NCBI GenBank assembly: GCA_021776735.1 | Contig: JAJFFH010000070.1 | Location: 55,350 to 119,349, forward strand | DNA: 64,000 nucleotides | From: Planctomycetota bacterium | GTDB lineage: Bacteria; Planctomycetota; PLA2 | Direction of reading: 5' to 3' | Shown here: positions 40,281-48,110 of the stretch, piece after piece | How positions within the stretch are numbered: position 1 is the stretch's first letter | Layout of the letters: the number at the start of each line of letters is the position of its first letter | The notes under the pieces: model-generated | Told to the model about the DNA's origin: nothing | Databases searched by the model: none | The model's input: the letters and a program-made list of their open reading frames with translations, nothing else | Program-made: the position numbers and the translations under genes

Positions 40281-41962
40281 GGGTCGATCTCGCATACTAC
40301 GGTCGCAGCGGACTCAAGGACAACGTCCTCGGGCTCGCACCGAACCTGTGCCGCGAGGCGGTCGCGTTCGATGGGGTGCTCAAGGATCCCGTTCGGTTTC
40401 GGGAGGCGATTTCCGCGCTTCATGAGGTCGTCGTCAGCGATCTGCGGTTCAAGCGGCGCGACAAGGCCGCGTACGAGGAGTGGAAACGCGGGGAGCGCGG
40501 CCGGCTGAGAGTCGTCCGCCGCGAAGCGGTCGCGCAGGCCCGGCTCGACAACGACGAGAAGTACGGTGTCTCGCGCGATCTGCGACATCGATACACCGCA
40601 GCCCGCAAGACGTACTGGAAGGCGCGCCGGTCGTACGCGAACTACCTGCTGCGCCACGATCGGGCGCTGTGGCGCAAGCTCATGCCCTGCGATCCGGTCG
40701 TAACCGTGGCGCCCGACGTCGTGTTCTTCGAGTGCTTTTCCGCCGACGAGTCGTCGTACGCGAGTCTCACAGTCGACGCCTCCGGATTCGGAAACGCGGG
40801 CGGCATGCAGCCGGGCACGACGAACGTCGACTACTCGTGGGAGCTGTTTGACGGCTTTTCGGCCCTGCGCAGCTACCGCGAAACGCGCCTGCTCGTGGAC
40901 CCCACGGGCTTTGAAGCGCGCACGCGCGACGCCTCGGCCGTGCGCGAGGAAGAGATCGATCTGCCGGACGGCTGGCTGCGCGGCTTCATGCAGTTGCAGT
41001 CCGCCATGACGCTGCCGATGCGACGGGTCCCGCTCTCTCGCGAGACGGTCTACGGCATCCTGGCCGTGCTGAAACGCCGCCGCGCAAAAGAGAGCCCGCG
41101 CGCGCTGCGTTTCGAGCTCGTGCCCGGCGAGCCGCCCGCCGTCGTCCTCGAGCCCTGGGAACAGCGAATCGTGTCGGAGCAGACGCGCTACGACGGACCC
41201 GGCGGCGCTCCGGTGCGGATCTGGGGCCGGCGCCGGCTGCTGGTGCTCGCCCGGCTTCTGCCGCTCATGGACCGCTGCGACGTCTACCTGCTGGGCGACG
41301 GCCTGCCTTCGTTTTGGGTCGCGCACATGGGCGACATGCGTTTCACGCTCGGCCTGTCGGGCTGGACGACAAACGACTGGACCCGCGGGTCCGCGCTCGA
41401 CCTGCTCGCGCCGCCGGTCGAGCCGTCCCCGGAAGTCATGAACCGCGTCGCGGAATTCTTGCAGCGCGAACGGGCGGCCACGCTGGACGAGGTCCGCGTG
41501 CAGTGCCTCTGCGGTGAAGATCTCGCGACCGCCGCGTTGAACCGGCTGGCGCATACCGGACAGGTCATCGGCGACCTGGCGGCGCAAACGTATCGTTGGC
41601 GACAGATCATGCCGCGGGCAGTCGGCGAGTCCGAGATGGGACCCGAGAGTCCGGAACTCGTGGCGGCGCGCGTGCTGTTCGCATCCGGGGCGGTGCGGAT
41701 CAGCCGACGCGAGACGCTGGAGGACGGGCGCACGCTCGTTATCGGCCGCGTGAAGAAATACGAAGTGGAAGTGCTGCTGGATCGCGACGGAGTGATCAAG
41801 CGCGCCAAGAGCACCGACCGCCACCACCACCGCTTCGGCCTGCGCGCCGGCCCGAGCCGCTACATACTCGCCGTGCGAATGGCCGCGCAAAACGAACCCA
41901 CCGCAAAGAGCGGCGTGTCGGCGTGGTACCGAAAGCTACGAGGGTGGACCCAGAAGCTGTGA
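40277..41962 (+). CDS. SWIM zinc-finger family protein with degenerate zinc finger
   Basis: 561 aa. Family-typical blocks: FDGVLKDPVRFREAISALHE, VVVSDLRFKRRDKAAYEEW, VVFFECFSADESSYASL, GTTNVDYSWELFDGFSALRS, EIDLPDGWLRGFMQLQSAMT, WGRRRLLVLARLLPLMDRCD, GDGLPSFWVAHMGDMRFTL and GLSGWTTNDWTRGSALDLL. The C-terminal SWIM module normally carries CxC and CxH zinc ligands. Here the aligned segment reads KRAKSTDRHHHRFGLRAGPS then RYILAVRM, without any of those Cys residues, so zinc binding is probably lost. The gene is coupled to the HEAT gene upstream; the retron RNA begins 239 bp after its stop. The role is unknown. Confidence 0.78.
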   Translation: MRVDLAYYGRSGLKDNVLGLAPNLCREAVAFDGVLKDPVRFREAISALHEVVVSDLRFKRRDKAAYEEWKRGERGRLRVVRREAVAQARLDNDEKYGVSRDLRHRYTAARKTYWKARRSYANYLLRHDRALWRKLMPCDPVVTVAPDVVFFECFSADESSYASLTVDASGFGNAGGMQPGTTNVDYSWELFDGFSALRSYRETRLLVDPTGFEARTRDASAVREEEIDLPDGWLRGFMQLQSAMTLPMRRVPLSRETVYGILAVLKRRRAKESPRALRFELVPGEPPAVVLEPWEQRIVSEQTRYDGPGGAPVRIWGRRRLLVLARLLPLMDRCDVYLLGDGLPSFWVAHMGDMRFTLGLSGWTTNDWTRGSALDLLAPPVEPSPEVMNRVAEFLQRERAATLDEVRVQCLCGEDLATAALNRLAHTGQVIGDLAAQTYRWRQIMPRAVGESEMGPESPELVAARVLFASGAVRISRRETLEDGRTLVIGRVKKYEVEVLLDRDGVIKRAKSTDRHHHRFGLRAGPSRYILAVRMAAQNEPTAKSGVSAWYRKLRGWTQKL

Positions 41963-42200
41963 ACAAGACCAACTCCGCCCCCACAAGAATCCTGAGTGCG
42001 GCCCGATCCGTGTTGGCGAGGGCGCCCGCCCCCCGGGCGAGCGACACAACCGCTCCTCCCTTTTGATCCCTTCATCCCCTCATTTCTCCGCTTATGCGTT
42101 TCTGCGGTTTCCCAGGCGCGTTTCCGCAGTTTCCTAAGGCCGTAGGTTCCGCCCCCGCCAACCGAACGTTCCAAACCTGACAACCAAACAGATCAACCAA

Positions 42201-42413
42201 GGGGCTCGGAGTCGATCGAGACCATCTTGCTGCGGCGCTCCGCCGCGGTCGCGATTGGCCACCCATGCTTCCCCAAGGCCGTTGTTCGTCTGGCGGTACC
42301 GCGACCGCGGCGGGCCAGACTGAAACAAGCCAAGGCTTTTCTGCGCCGCGGTCGCGGCACCGCCTTGTGTGAACGACCTTGGTCCGCGGACTGAAGTCGA
42401 TCGCTCCGACCCC
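42201..42413 (+). ncRNA. Retron msr-msd RNA
   Basis: The ends pair as expected for retron a1/a2 repeats: GGGG, TCGGAG and CGATCGA in 42201-42219 pair with TCGATCG, CTCCGA and CCCC in 42397-42413 (17 bp, two single-base bulges). Behind a1 is a msr-type hairpin GCGGCG-CTC-CGCCGC (42232-42246). The msd-type stem is GGTACCGCGACCGCGGCG (42295-42312) with CGCCGCGGTCGCGGCACC (42344-42361), 18 bp with one mismatch and a 31-base loop. A second GCCGCGGTCGCG at 42242-42253 offers an alternative fold. The RNA ends 8 bp before the RT gene. Limits are inferred; 41963-42200 holds nothing else clear. Confidence 0.65.
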
Positions 42414-42421
42414 TCTCTCTT

Positions 42422-44011
42422 ATGCGTACTGTCTTTTACCTGTTCCTGCTTTTTTGGATTGGCCGCTTCATCTGGCGGTTGATGTCGGAGCCCCGCTATC
42501 GACCGCCCGAGGGCGACCGCGGCCTCCGGATCCGCGACCGCCCGACCCGCGAGTCGCGGGCCCGGTCCGAGGCGAGGGCCCCGCCGCCGGATCTCGACCC
42601 GGGCGACTTTGCGCCGGCCGGGCGCGACGAGACCATGGATCGGGCGCGCCGCCTGCGCGGCGTCCTGACGAACCCGTGGTCGGTGCGGCAGGATCTCATC
42701 CCGCCGGTCGAGGATGAACTGACCGAGGTTGTCGATGCCGCGATGGCCGGCCACGGTCTGCTCACGCCGGAAGAACTCGAAGAGATCCACGAGATCGGCC
42801 GCGAGATGGATTTGCTGCGGCCGACCAGACTGCACACCGCGGTCGCGGGCGAAGTCGCGGTCAGACAGTCCCAGGAAGAACGCGCGGCGCTCAAGCGCCA
42901 AAAAAAGGCACAAGCCGAGGAGCGACGGCGGCAGCACGAAAAAGACGTCGCCGACCGCCGCGCAAACGACATCGTGTTCTTGGGCCGTGGAGTCTCGCGC
43001 GGGCTGGCGGACCGCCGCGCGAACGTCGAACGGCTCGAGGACGCGGGCCTGCCGCTTCTCGCGACGCCGGCCGACGTGGCGCAGGCGCTCGGGCTGGAGA
43101 TTCCCCGGCTGCGCTGGCTCGCGTTTCACCACGACGCGGCGCGGCTCGTTCACTACGTACGGTTCACCGTGCCGAAACGATCGGGCGGGACACGCACGCT
43201 TGCGGCCCCCCACCGCACGCTCGCGACGACCCAGGAGTGGATCCTCCGGCAGATGCTCGACCGTGTGCCGCTCCACGGCGCCGCCCACGGCTTTGTGCGC
43301 GGCCGAAGCATTGCGACGAACGCCCGCGCCCATGTGGGGCGAGACCTGGTTTTGAACGCCGACCTGCGCGATTTTTTTCCGACGATCACGTTCTGGCGCG
43401 TGGAAGGCGTGTTTCGCCAACTCGGCTACAGCCCGGCGGCGGCGACGGTTCTCGGGCTGCTGTGCACCGAGGCACCCCGCCAGACGTTGACCTACCGCGG
43501 CGAAACCGTCCACGCTGCAACCGGACCGCGCGCACTGCCGCAAGGTGCCTGCACGAGCCCGGCACTCTCCAATCTGGTCGCCCGCCGCCTCGACGCGCGC
43601 CTAACCGGCATCGCCCGAAAACTCGGCTGGACCTACACGCGCTACGCCGACGACCTGACGTTTTCGACGAGCGGTGCGCCCGTCGACAAGGTCGGCTACC
43701 TGCTGGCGCGGGTCCGCCACATCGCGGGCGACGAGGGCTTTGCGGTCAACGAGAAGAAAACGCGCGTGCTCCGCCGCAACGCCCGGCAGGAAGTCACAGG
43801 CCTCGTGGTCAACGACCACATCGCCGTCCCGCGCCGCACCGTCCGTCGGCTGCGCGCGATCCTGCACCGCGCACGCACCGAAGGTCTCGCGAGTCAAAAC
43901 AGACACGACCATCCGCGCTTTGAGGCCTGGGTACGCGGCATGATCGCGCACATTTCCATGGCTCACCCGGAACAGGGTGCCCGACTCCGCCGCGCGCTCG
44001 ACGCGCTTTAG
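42422..44011 (+). CDS. Retron reverse transcriptase with N-terminal membrane helix
   Basis: 529 aa. Retron hallmarks: the NAxxH motif N300-A-R-A-H304 and the VTG motif at 458-460. The polymerase core has D314 (LNADLRDFFPTI), LPQGACTSPALSNL and the YADD box at 408-411. It would use the adjacent msr-msd RNA as primer and template to make msDNA. The first 20 residues (RTVFYLFLLFWIGRFIWRLM) look like a membrane helix; residues about 147-180 are a charged coiled coil. A long N-terminal extension recalls the myxobacterial Mx162 type, from memory. If the start were at M21 the helix would be absent. No separate effector gene is obvious; the HEAT/SWIM pair lies upstream on the same strand. Confidence 0.9.
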   Translation: MRTVFYLFLLFWIGRFIWRLMSEPRYRPPEGDRGLRIRDRPTRESRARSEARAPPPDLDPGDFAPAGRDETMDRARRLRGVLTNPWSVRQDLIPPVEDELTEVVDAAMAGHGLLTPEELEEIHEIGREMDLLRPTRLHTAVAGEVAVRQSQEERAALKRQKKAQAEERRRQHEKDVADRRANDIVFLGRGVSRGLADRRANVERLEDAGLPLLATPADVAQALGLEIPRLRWLAFHHDAARLVHYVRFTVPKRSGGTRTLAAPHRTLATTQEWILRQMLDRVPLHGAAHGFVRGRSIATNARAHVGRDLVLNADLRDFFPTITFWRVEGVFRQLGYSPAAATVLGLLCTEAPRQTLTYRGETVHAATGPRALPQGACTSPALSNLVARRLDARLTGIARKLGWTYTRYADDLTFSTSGAPVDKVGYLLARVRHIAGDEGFAVNEKKTRVLRRNARQEVTGLVVNDHIAVPRRTVRRLRAILHRARTEGLASQNRHDHPRFEAWVRGMIAHISMAHPEQGARLRRALDAL

Positions 44012-44030
44012 CCCAGGCTGGCGCGCACGG

Positions 44031-44771
44031 TCAAACATCGCCGTCCGTTTGCTGTCTCAAGCGGATTCTCACCAGCCAGTCGTCCAATGCCGATCGCGCG
44101 GCGTCCGGTGTCGAGGCCGGCAGCAGGCTGGACTTCACCGCATCCTCGAATGCCGTACGCCACCGATCGTGCCGGGGCGTCCATGCAGCTTGATCGACAG
44201 GTCCGTCCAGCGTGTCGGATCCCGCCGCCAAGAGATCGCGCAGGGATTCGTCCGCCAATCGCGGCAGGTCGGTCACGAGTCGGCCGGTTGCGAGCAGGTG
44301 CGCGCCGGTCAGGAGCACGCGCGCCGCGCGAACGACGTTGCGCAGCGTGCCGCCGGTCGACCAGAGCATGCGGGCGTGCGAGCGGTAGTGCGCGGCCCAA
44401 TGCCGCCCGGCGCAGGCGAACGACAGCTCCTTGAGTTCGTCGTGCCACGGCGACGTCGCGACGACGAGCGGGGAGTGAATGGGCTCAAGGGCCTGGCCGT
44501 TTTTCTTGAGCAGCGCGAGGCAGAGGCGCTTCACGTCCTGGGACAAGAATTCGATGTCGAGTCCGTCGCGATGCGCGGTGTGCGCAATCGTCTCGTTGGG
44601 CGCGCGCAGGCTCACCACGGCCTCGACGGGAAGGACATGCGCCGCGCGCAGATCGGCCTCATCGGCTGGGGCCGGGATGCCCCAGGCGCGATCGCCGGTC
44701 TGCGTGCAAAAGACGAGGGGCGCACCGACGGCGCCGGCTTCCGCAACGAGTCTCGGATCGAGCGGCGCCAT
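44031..44771 (-). CDS. RlaP-like nucleotidyltransferase, active site altered
   Basis: 246 aa from the ATG at 44771, 5 bp after the oligopeptidase stop, so the two are co-transcribed. Residues 25-31 TGDRAWG and 36-42 ADEADLR align with the GSRAYG and SDYDxR motifs of polymerase-beta-type nucleotidyltransferases of the RlaP (RNA repair) family. The first catalytic Asp is Glu, leaving D39-A40-D-like spacing uncertain. FLSQDVKRLCLALLKKNGQA then LEPIHSPLV and ELSFACAGRHWAAHYRSHAR match the family C-terminal half. The last residues (LRQQTDGDV, stop) come from an interspersed motif copy. The reaction is not predictable with altered residues. Confidence 0.7.
   Translation of the reverse strand: MAPLDPRLVAEAGAVGAPLVFCTQTGDRAWGIPAPADEADLRAAHVLPVEAVVSLRAPNETIAHTAHRDGLDIEFLSQDVKRLCLALLKKNGQALEPIHSPLVVATSPWHDELKELSFACAGRHWAAHYRSHARMLWSTGGTLRNVVRAARVLLTGAHLLATGRLVTDLPRLADESLRDLLAAGSDTLDGPVDQAAWTPRHDRWRTAFEDAVKSSLLPASTPDAARSALDDWLVRIRLRQQTDGDV
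44037..44048 (-). repeat. Interspersed motif copy at a gene end, CAGCAAA form
   Basis: Exact core in the coding direction preceded by CAGCAA. It encodes QQTDGDV and the stop follows at once. Confidence 0.9.
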
Positions 44772-44776
44772 GCCCC

Positions 44777-46462
44777 TCAGACGCCGAGCGGCTTGCGCAC
44801 GTGGCCCACGACGGATTTCAGCACACCCTCGTCGAACGGGCTCTTCAGGCCAGCGTCGCGGGTGAGCTGCTGGAACGGCGCCGAACCGCCGCGGTGGCAC
44901 AGGGCGGCGTAGCTCTCCATCGCCGCGCGACGGTCCCGGTCGGCCCACGCGAGGTACTGGAAGGCGCACACCTGCGCCAGTGTGTAGTCGATGTAGTAAA
45001 ATGGCATGCCGTAGATGTGCATCTGCATCTGCCAGCGGCCGCCCTTTTCGAGATGCTCGATCCCCGCGTTGTCGCGCCACGGAAGATACGTTCGCTCCAT
45101 CTGCTTCCACATCTCGTGGCGATCGGCGTGCGATGCGGCCGGGTTTTCGTACACCAGATGCTGGAAGTGATCGACCGCCACGCCATACGGCAGAAAAAGC
45201 AGGCTGCCCTTGAGATGGAGGCGCCGGAACCGCTCGGCGTCTTCGCCGAAGAATTTCTCCATGTGCGGCCAGGTCAGGAACTCAAGCGACATGGAGTGGA
45301 TCTCGCAGGCTTCGGACGTCGGCCAACGATAGTCGAGGGGGAATCGGCCGCGGCTCGACCAGCTCTGGAAGGCGTGCCCTACCTCGTGGGTGAAGACCTC
45401 GACATCGTGCTTGGTCCCGTTGAAGTTGGCGTAGATGAACGGGACGGACCAGTCCTCAAAAAACGTGCAATAGCCGCCCGGCGCCTTGGCTTCGCGTGTT
45501 TCGAGGTCGAGCAGGCCGCGCTCGCGCATCATCGAGAAGAACTCGCCGAGCCCGTGGCCCATCTCCTGAAACATCGCCGTCGCGCGCTGAAGCATCCATT
45601 CGTACCCGCCCGCGGGCTTCGGGTTGCCGGAAGGATCGTGGATCGGTTCGTCGTAGATCGTGAGCCGGTCGAGGCCGAGTGATTCCTGCTGGCATGCCCG
45701 CAGCTCACGGCACAGGGGCACGACGTGCTCGCGCACACCCGCGCGAAACCGATCGACGTCTTCGCGACCATAGTCGATGCGGGACATGCGGTCGTAGCCC
45801 ATCTCGACAAAGTCCGGGTAGCCGAGCTTGTCCGCCATGGAACAGCGCACGCGTGTCAGGTCGTCGAAGAGCTGGTCAAACTTCGCGGCGCGATCGCCGA
45901 ACCACCCCCACCGCTTCTCGGTCGCCTCGCGTCGGATGTCGCGATCGGGATCCTCGACGAATTTCGACAGGCCGGAGAGGTTGTAGGTCTCGCCCCGGAA
46001 CTCGATCTCGGCCAACGACAGGAGTTCGGTGTACGCGGCGTCGAGCTTACTCTCCGCAACCTTGTCCTGCTCGATCTTTTGGTCGAACGACCGGACCATC
46101 TTCTGCCAGAACGCGATCGCCTGATCGCCGAGGGACGCCCGGAGCTCGTCACGCGTCTCGTCGCCGAGAAGCTTGCGGAGAAAGGAAACGTCGAAGCCCT
46201 CGAAGCGCGGCTCCAGCTCGTCGGCCCGCTCGCGCTCGGCCTTGGCTTCCTCGTCGCGAGTGTCAAGCGTGAAGCGGCAGTGCGCCAGCGAATGCCAGGT
46301 CTGCAGGTGACGGCGCAAACCGTCCCAGCGGTCGAGCACGGCGCGGCGCGCGGACGCGTCGGCGGCGTCGTCGAACGCCTGCTCAAGGGCGCGATACTCG
46401 GTTTCGACCTGGGCCGCGTCGGGACGATCGACGCGCATCTGCGAGAAGGCGGGGTCGGACAT
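44777..46462 (-). CDS. M3-family oligoendopeptidase
   Basis: A 561-aa zinc peptidase of the PepF/M3 type. The HExxH site is VEVFTHEVGHAFQSWSSRGR near residue 360, with the third ligand Glu in SEACEIHSMSLEFLTW about 25 residues later. GGYCTFFEDWSVPFIYANFN and MHIYGMPFYYIDYTLAQVCA are also typical. It degrades short peptides in the cytoplasm; there is no signal peptide. It is the first gene of a two-gene unit with the nucleotidyltransferase, separated by only 5 bp, although no functional link is known. Confidence 0.93.
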   Translation of the reverse strand: MSDPAFSQMRVDRPDAAQVETEYRALEQAFDDAADASARRAVLDRWDGLRRHLQTWHSLAHCRFTLDTRDEEAKAERERADELEPRFEGFDVSFLRKLLGDETRDELRASLGDQAIAFWQKMVRSFDQKIEQDKVAESKLDAAYTELLSLAEIEFRGETYNLSGLSKFVEDPDRDIRREATEKRWGWFGDRAAKFDQLFDDLTRVRCSMADKLGYPDFVEMGYDRMSRIDYGREDVDRFRAGVREHVVPLCRELRACQQESLGLDRLTIYDEPIHDPSGNPKPAGGYEWMLQRATAMFQEMGHGLGEFFSMMRERGLLDLETREAKAPGGYCTFFEDWSVPFIYANFNGTKHDVEVFTHEVGHAFQSWSSRGRFPLDYRWPTSEACEIHSMSLEFLTWPHMEKFFGEDAERFRRLHLKGSLLFLPYGVAVDHFQHLVYENPAASHADRHEMWKQMERTYLPWRDNAGIEHLEKGGRWQMQMHIYGMPFYYIDYTLAQVCAFQYLAWADRDRRAAMESYAALCHRGGSAPFQQLTRDAGLKSPFDEGVLKSVVGHVRKPLGV

Positions 46463-46535
46463 GGCGCGTCAGTGTAGGCGGGCCGGCACGGTCACGCCAG
46501 TCGGCGCGCGCGGCCGGTCCAGGCCCCACGGGCTC

Positions 46536-47033
46536 CTAGCCGAACACGTCGTTGAGGGCGCCGTCGATCTCGCGGTCGAAGCGATAGCCGTGAATGCGTT
46601 CCTCCGGATCGCCCTCGCCCTGCAACGCGCCCATGATCGCGCCGATGCGGCGGATCGCCTCAAGAGCGTAGGTGCGAATGAGGGTCACGGAGGTGTCGTC
46701 GCTGAACGTGACCGCGAGCAGCGCCTGGTCGCCGGCACGCAGCAGCATCGCGTTCCGGTCGTCGCCGCAGGGAACAAAGGTCGAGAACTCGACGGCACCG
46801 AGCATCTTCGCCGTGGCCTGCGACGCGGCGAAGAGGCCGGCGACAAGCGCCGTGATCGTGTCTTCGCCTTCGGTGTTCATCTCGCCCTGGCGGGCGATCA
46901 GGTGGCCGGCCCGATCCACGAGCAAGACGGTTTCCGCCCCGCTCTTTTGCAGGAACTTGCCGAGCACGAGGCTGATCTGGTGGATGTCGCGAGCGTAAAA
47001 GACGCTGCGCTTGTCGTCGTCTCGCGCACTCAC
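46536..47033 (-). CDS. Roadblock/LC7-domain protein
   Basis: 165 aa from a GTG (47033) overlapping the stop of the upstream GAF protein by 4 bp. The sequence GKFLQKSGAETVLLVDRAGH, LIARQGEM, ITALVAGLFAASQATAKMLG and ALLAVTFSDDTSVTLIRTYA is the five-strand, two-helix Roadblock fold. Such proteins (MglB type) dimerise and act on small GTPases of the MglA/Ras family. No GTPase gene is in the window. The N-terminal VSARDDDKRSVFYARD and the DIHQISLVLGKFL helix are as expected. Confidence 0.85.
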   Translation of the reverse strand: MSARDDDKRSVFYARDIHQISLVLGKFLQKSGAETVLLVDRAGHLIARQGEMNTEGEDTITALVAGLFAASQATAKMLGAVEFSTFVPCGDDRNAMLLRAGDQALLAVTFSDDTSVTLIRTYALEAIRRIGAIMGALQGEGDPEERIHGYRFDREIDGALNDVFG

Positions 47034-47971
47034 AGTACCCGTGCCTCCGTCAGTGCCTCGTAGTGCCCCCTCAGTCGCGACGCGGCCGACTGCGTCCACC
47101 GCGAGACCAGGGCGGGTGCGTTGTGGTCCGAATAGATGATCGCCAGCAGCGCCCGCTCGGCAACCTCGATCACGAAGACGCTCTCGGTATCGCCCTCATG
47201 TGTGACCGAATGGACCTCTTGCGTGCCGTACAGGCCCGCGAGGCGGCGCGAGGCGGCGAACCCGCTCGCCACGACCGTCGCAAAGTCCGTGGACGAGTAG
47301 CGGGATTCCGCGCCGCGTTTCGAGATAAAATCGCCCTGGCTGTCGAGCAGCAGGACGGTCTTCGCGTCCGTAAGAAACAGGAGTTCGTCGAGAATCTTGG
47401 CGACCTCTTCGAGCGTCTCCTGATAGGCGCGAAGCTTATCCGACGTGACGGGAACCGCCGCCCCCGCCTTGGCGACGCCGTCCCGGTTCGCCGCCGCGAA
47501 CAAGACGTTGCCGATCGCCTGCAGACCGCGGACGTCGGCCTCCTCGAACGGATACGCGTCGGGCAGGTACAACGTGATCGCGCCGAACGCGTCGCCGCGC
47601 GCCACGAGCGGGAACGCGAACGTCTCGGGAGTCTGCAGGGAACGGGCGAGGAAGTTCACCAGCTCCGCGCCGCCGTCGAGGTCGAGCGCCGTGCGCAAGA
47701 CGCCGTCGTTCTTGACCTCCTCCGCAAGCATCACGTCCAGCGTGTCGAAGCGCGCGCGATCCGTGGAGTCGAGCGCGGCGACGCGACCGGCGGCGTCGGC
47801 GCTGGCGGCGTACCGCTGATCGTCCCCGACGTGGACGCGGCAGACGTGCGCCCCATAGTGCGCAGCGAGTCCCTCGACAAGCTCGTCAAGGAACTTGTCG
47901 TACGGAACGTCCGTAGCCCGAGCCGTAAGCTCGAACACGAGACGATAGACGTCGCCCGTCCGCTCGTTCAT
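47030..47971 (-). CDS. GAF plus Roadblock-domain protein
   Basis: 313 aa from the ATG at 47971. Residues about 10-165 form a GAF domain (DVYRLVFELTARATDVPYDK, TFAFPLVARGDAFGAITLYL, FEEADVRGLQAIGNVLF). Residues about 185-305 form a Roadblock domain (EVAKILDELLFLTDAKTVLL, LDSQGDFISKRG, FATVVASGFAASRRLAG, ERALLAIIYSDHNAPALVSR). It is coupled to a second Roadblock gene by a 4-bp overlap, so the two may heterodimerise and connect a small-molecule sensor (GAF) to GTPase control. Ligand and GTPase are unknown. Confidence 0.82.
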   Translation of the reverse strand: MNERTGDVYRLVFELTARATDVPYDKFLDELVEGLAAHYGAHVCRVHVGDDQRYAASADAAGRVAALDSTDRARFDTLDVMLAEEVKNDGVLRTALDLDGGAELVNFLARSLQTPETFAFPLVARGDAFGAITLYLPDAYPFEEADVRGLQAIGNVLFAAANRDGVAKAGAAVPVTSDKLRAYQETLEEVAKILDELLFLTDAKTVLLLDSQGDFISKRGAESRYSSTDFATVVASGFAASRRLAGLYGTQEVHSVTHEGDTESVFVIEVAERALLAIIYSDHNAPALVSRWTQSAASRLRGHYEALTEARVL

Positions 47972-48110
47972 CCGGTTCGCTGACACACTGGTAGGAGAAA
48001 GGTCCTGTGTCCTATCGGCGTCCTCACGCCCCAACGTGAGACCTTCATAAGCCGTTGCATGCGAGCCGCTTACGCCTCCGGTACGATGGTTTTCCCGGAG
48101 ATTGCCCCGC

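Noticed and set aside
39068..41890. 940-codon minus-strand ORF over the HEAT and SWIM genes
   Set aside because: Shadow of two coupled genes with clear family blocks.
42134..43543. 469-codon minus-strand ORF over the retron
   Set aside because: Antisense to RT motifs and to the msr-msd region; no domain features.
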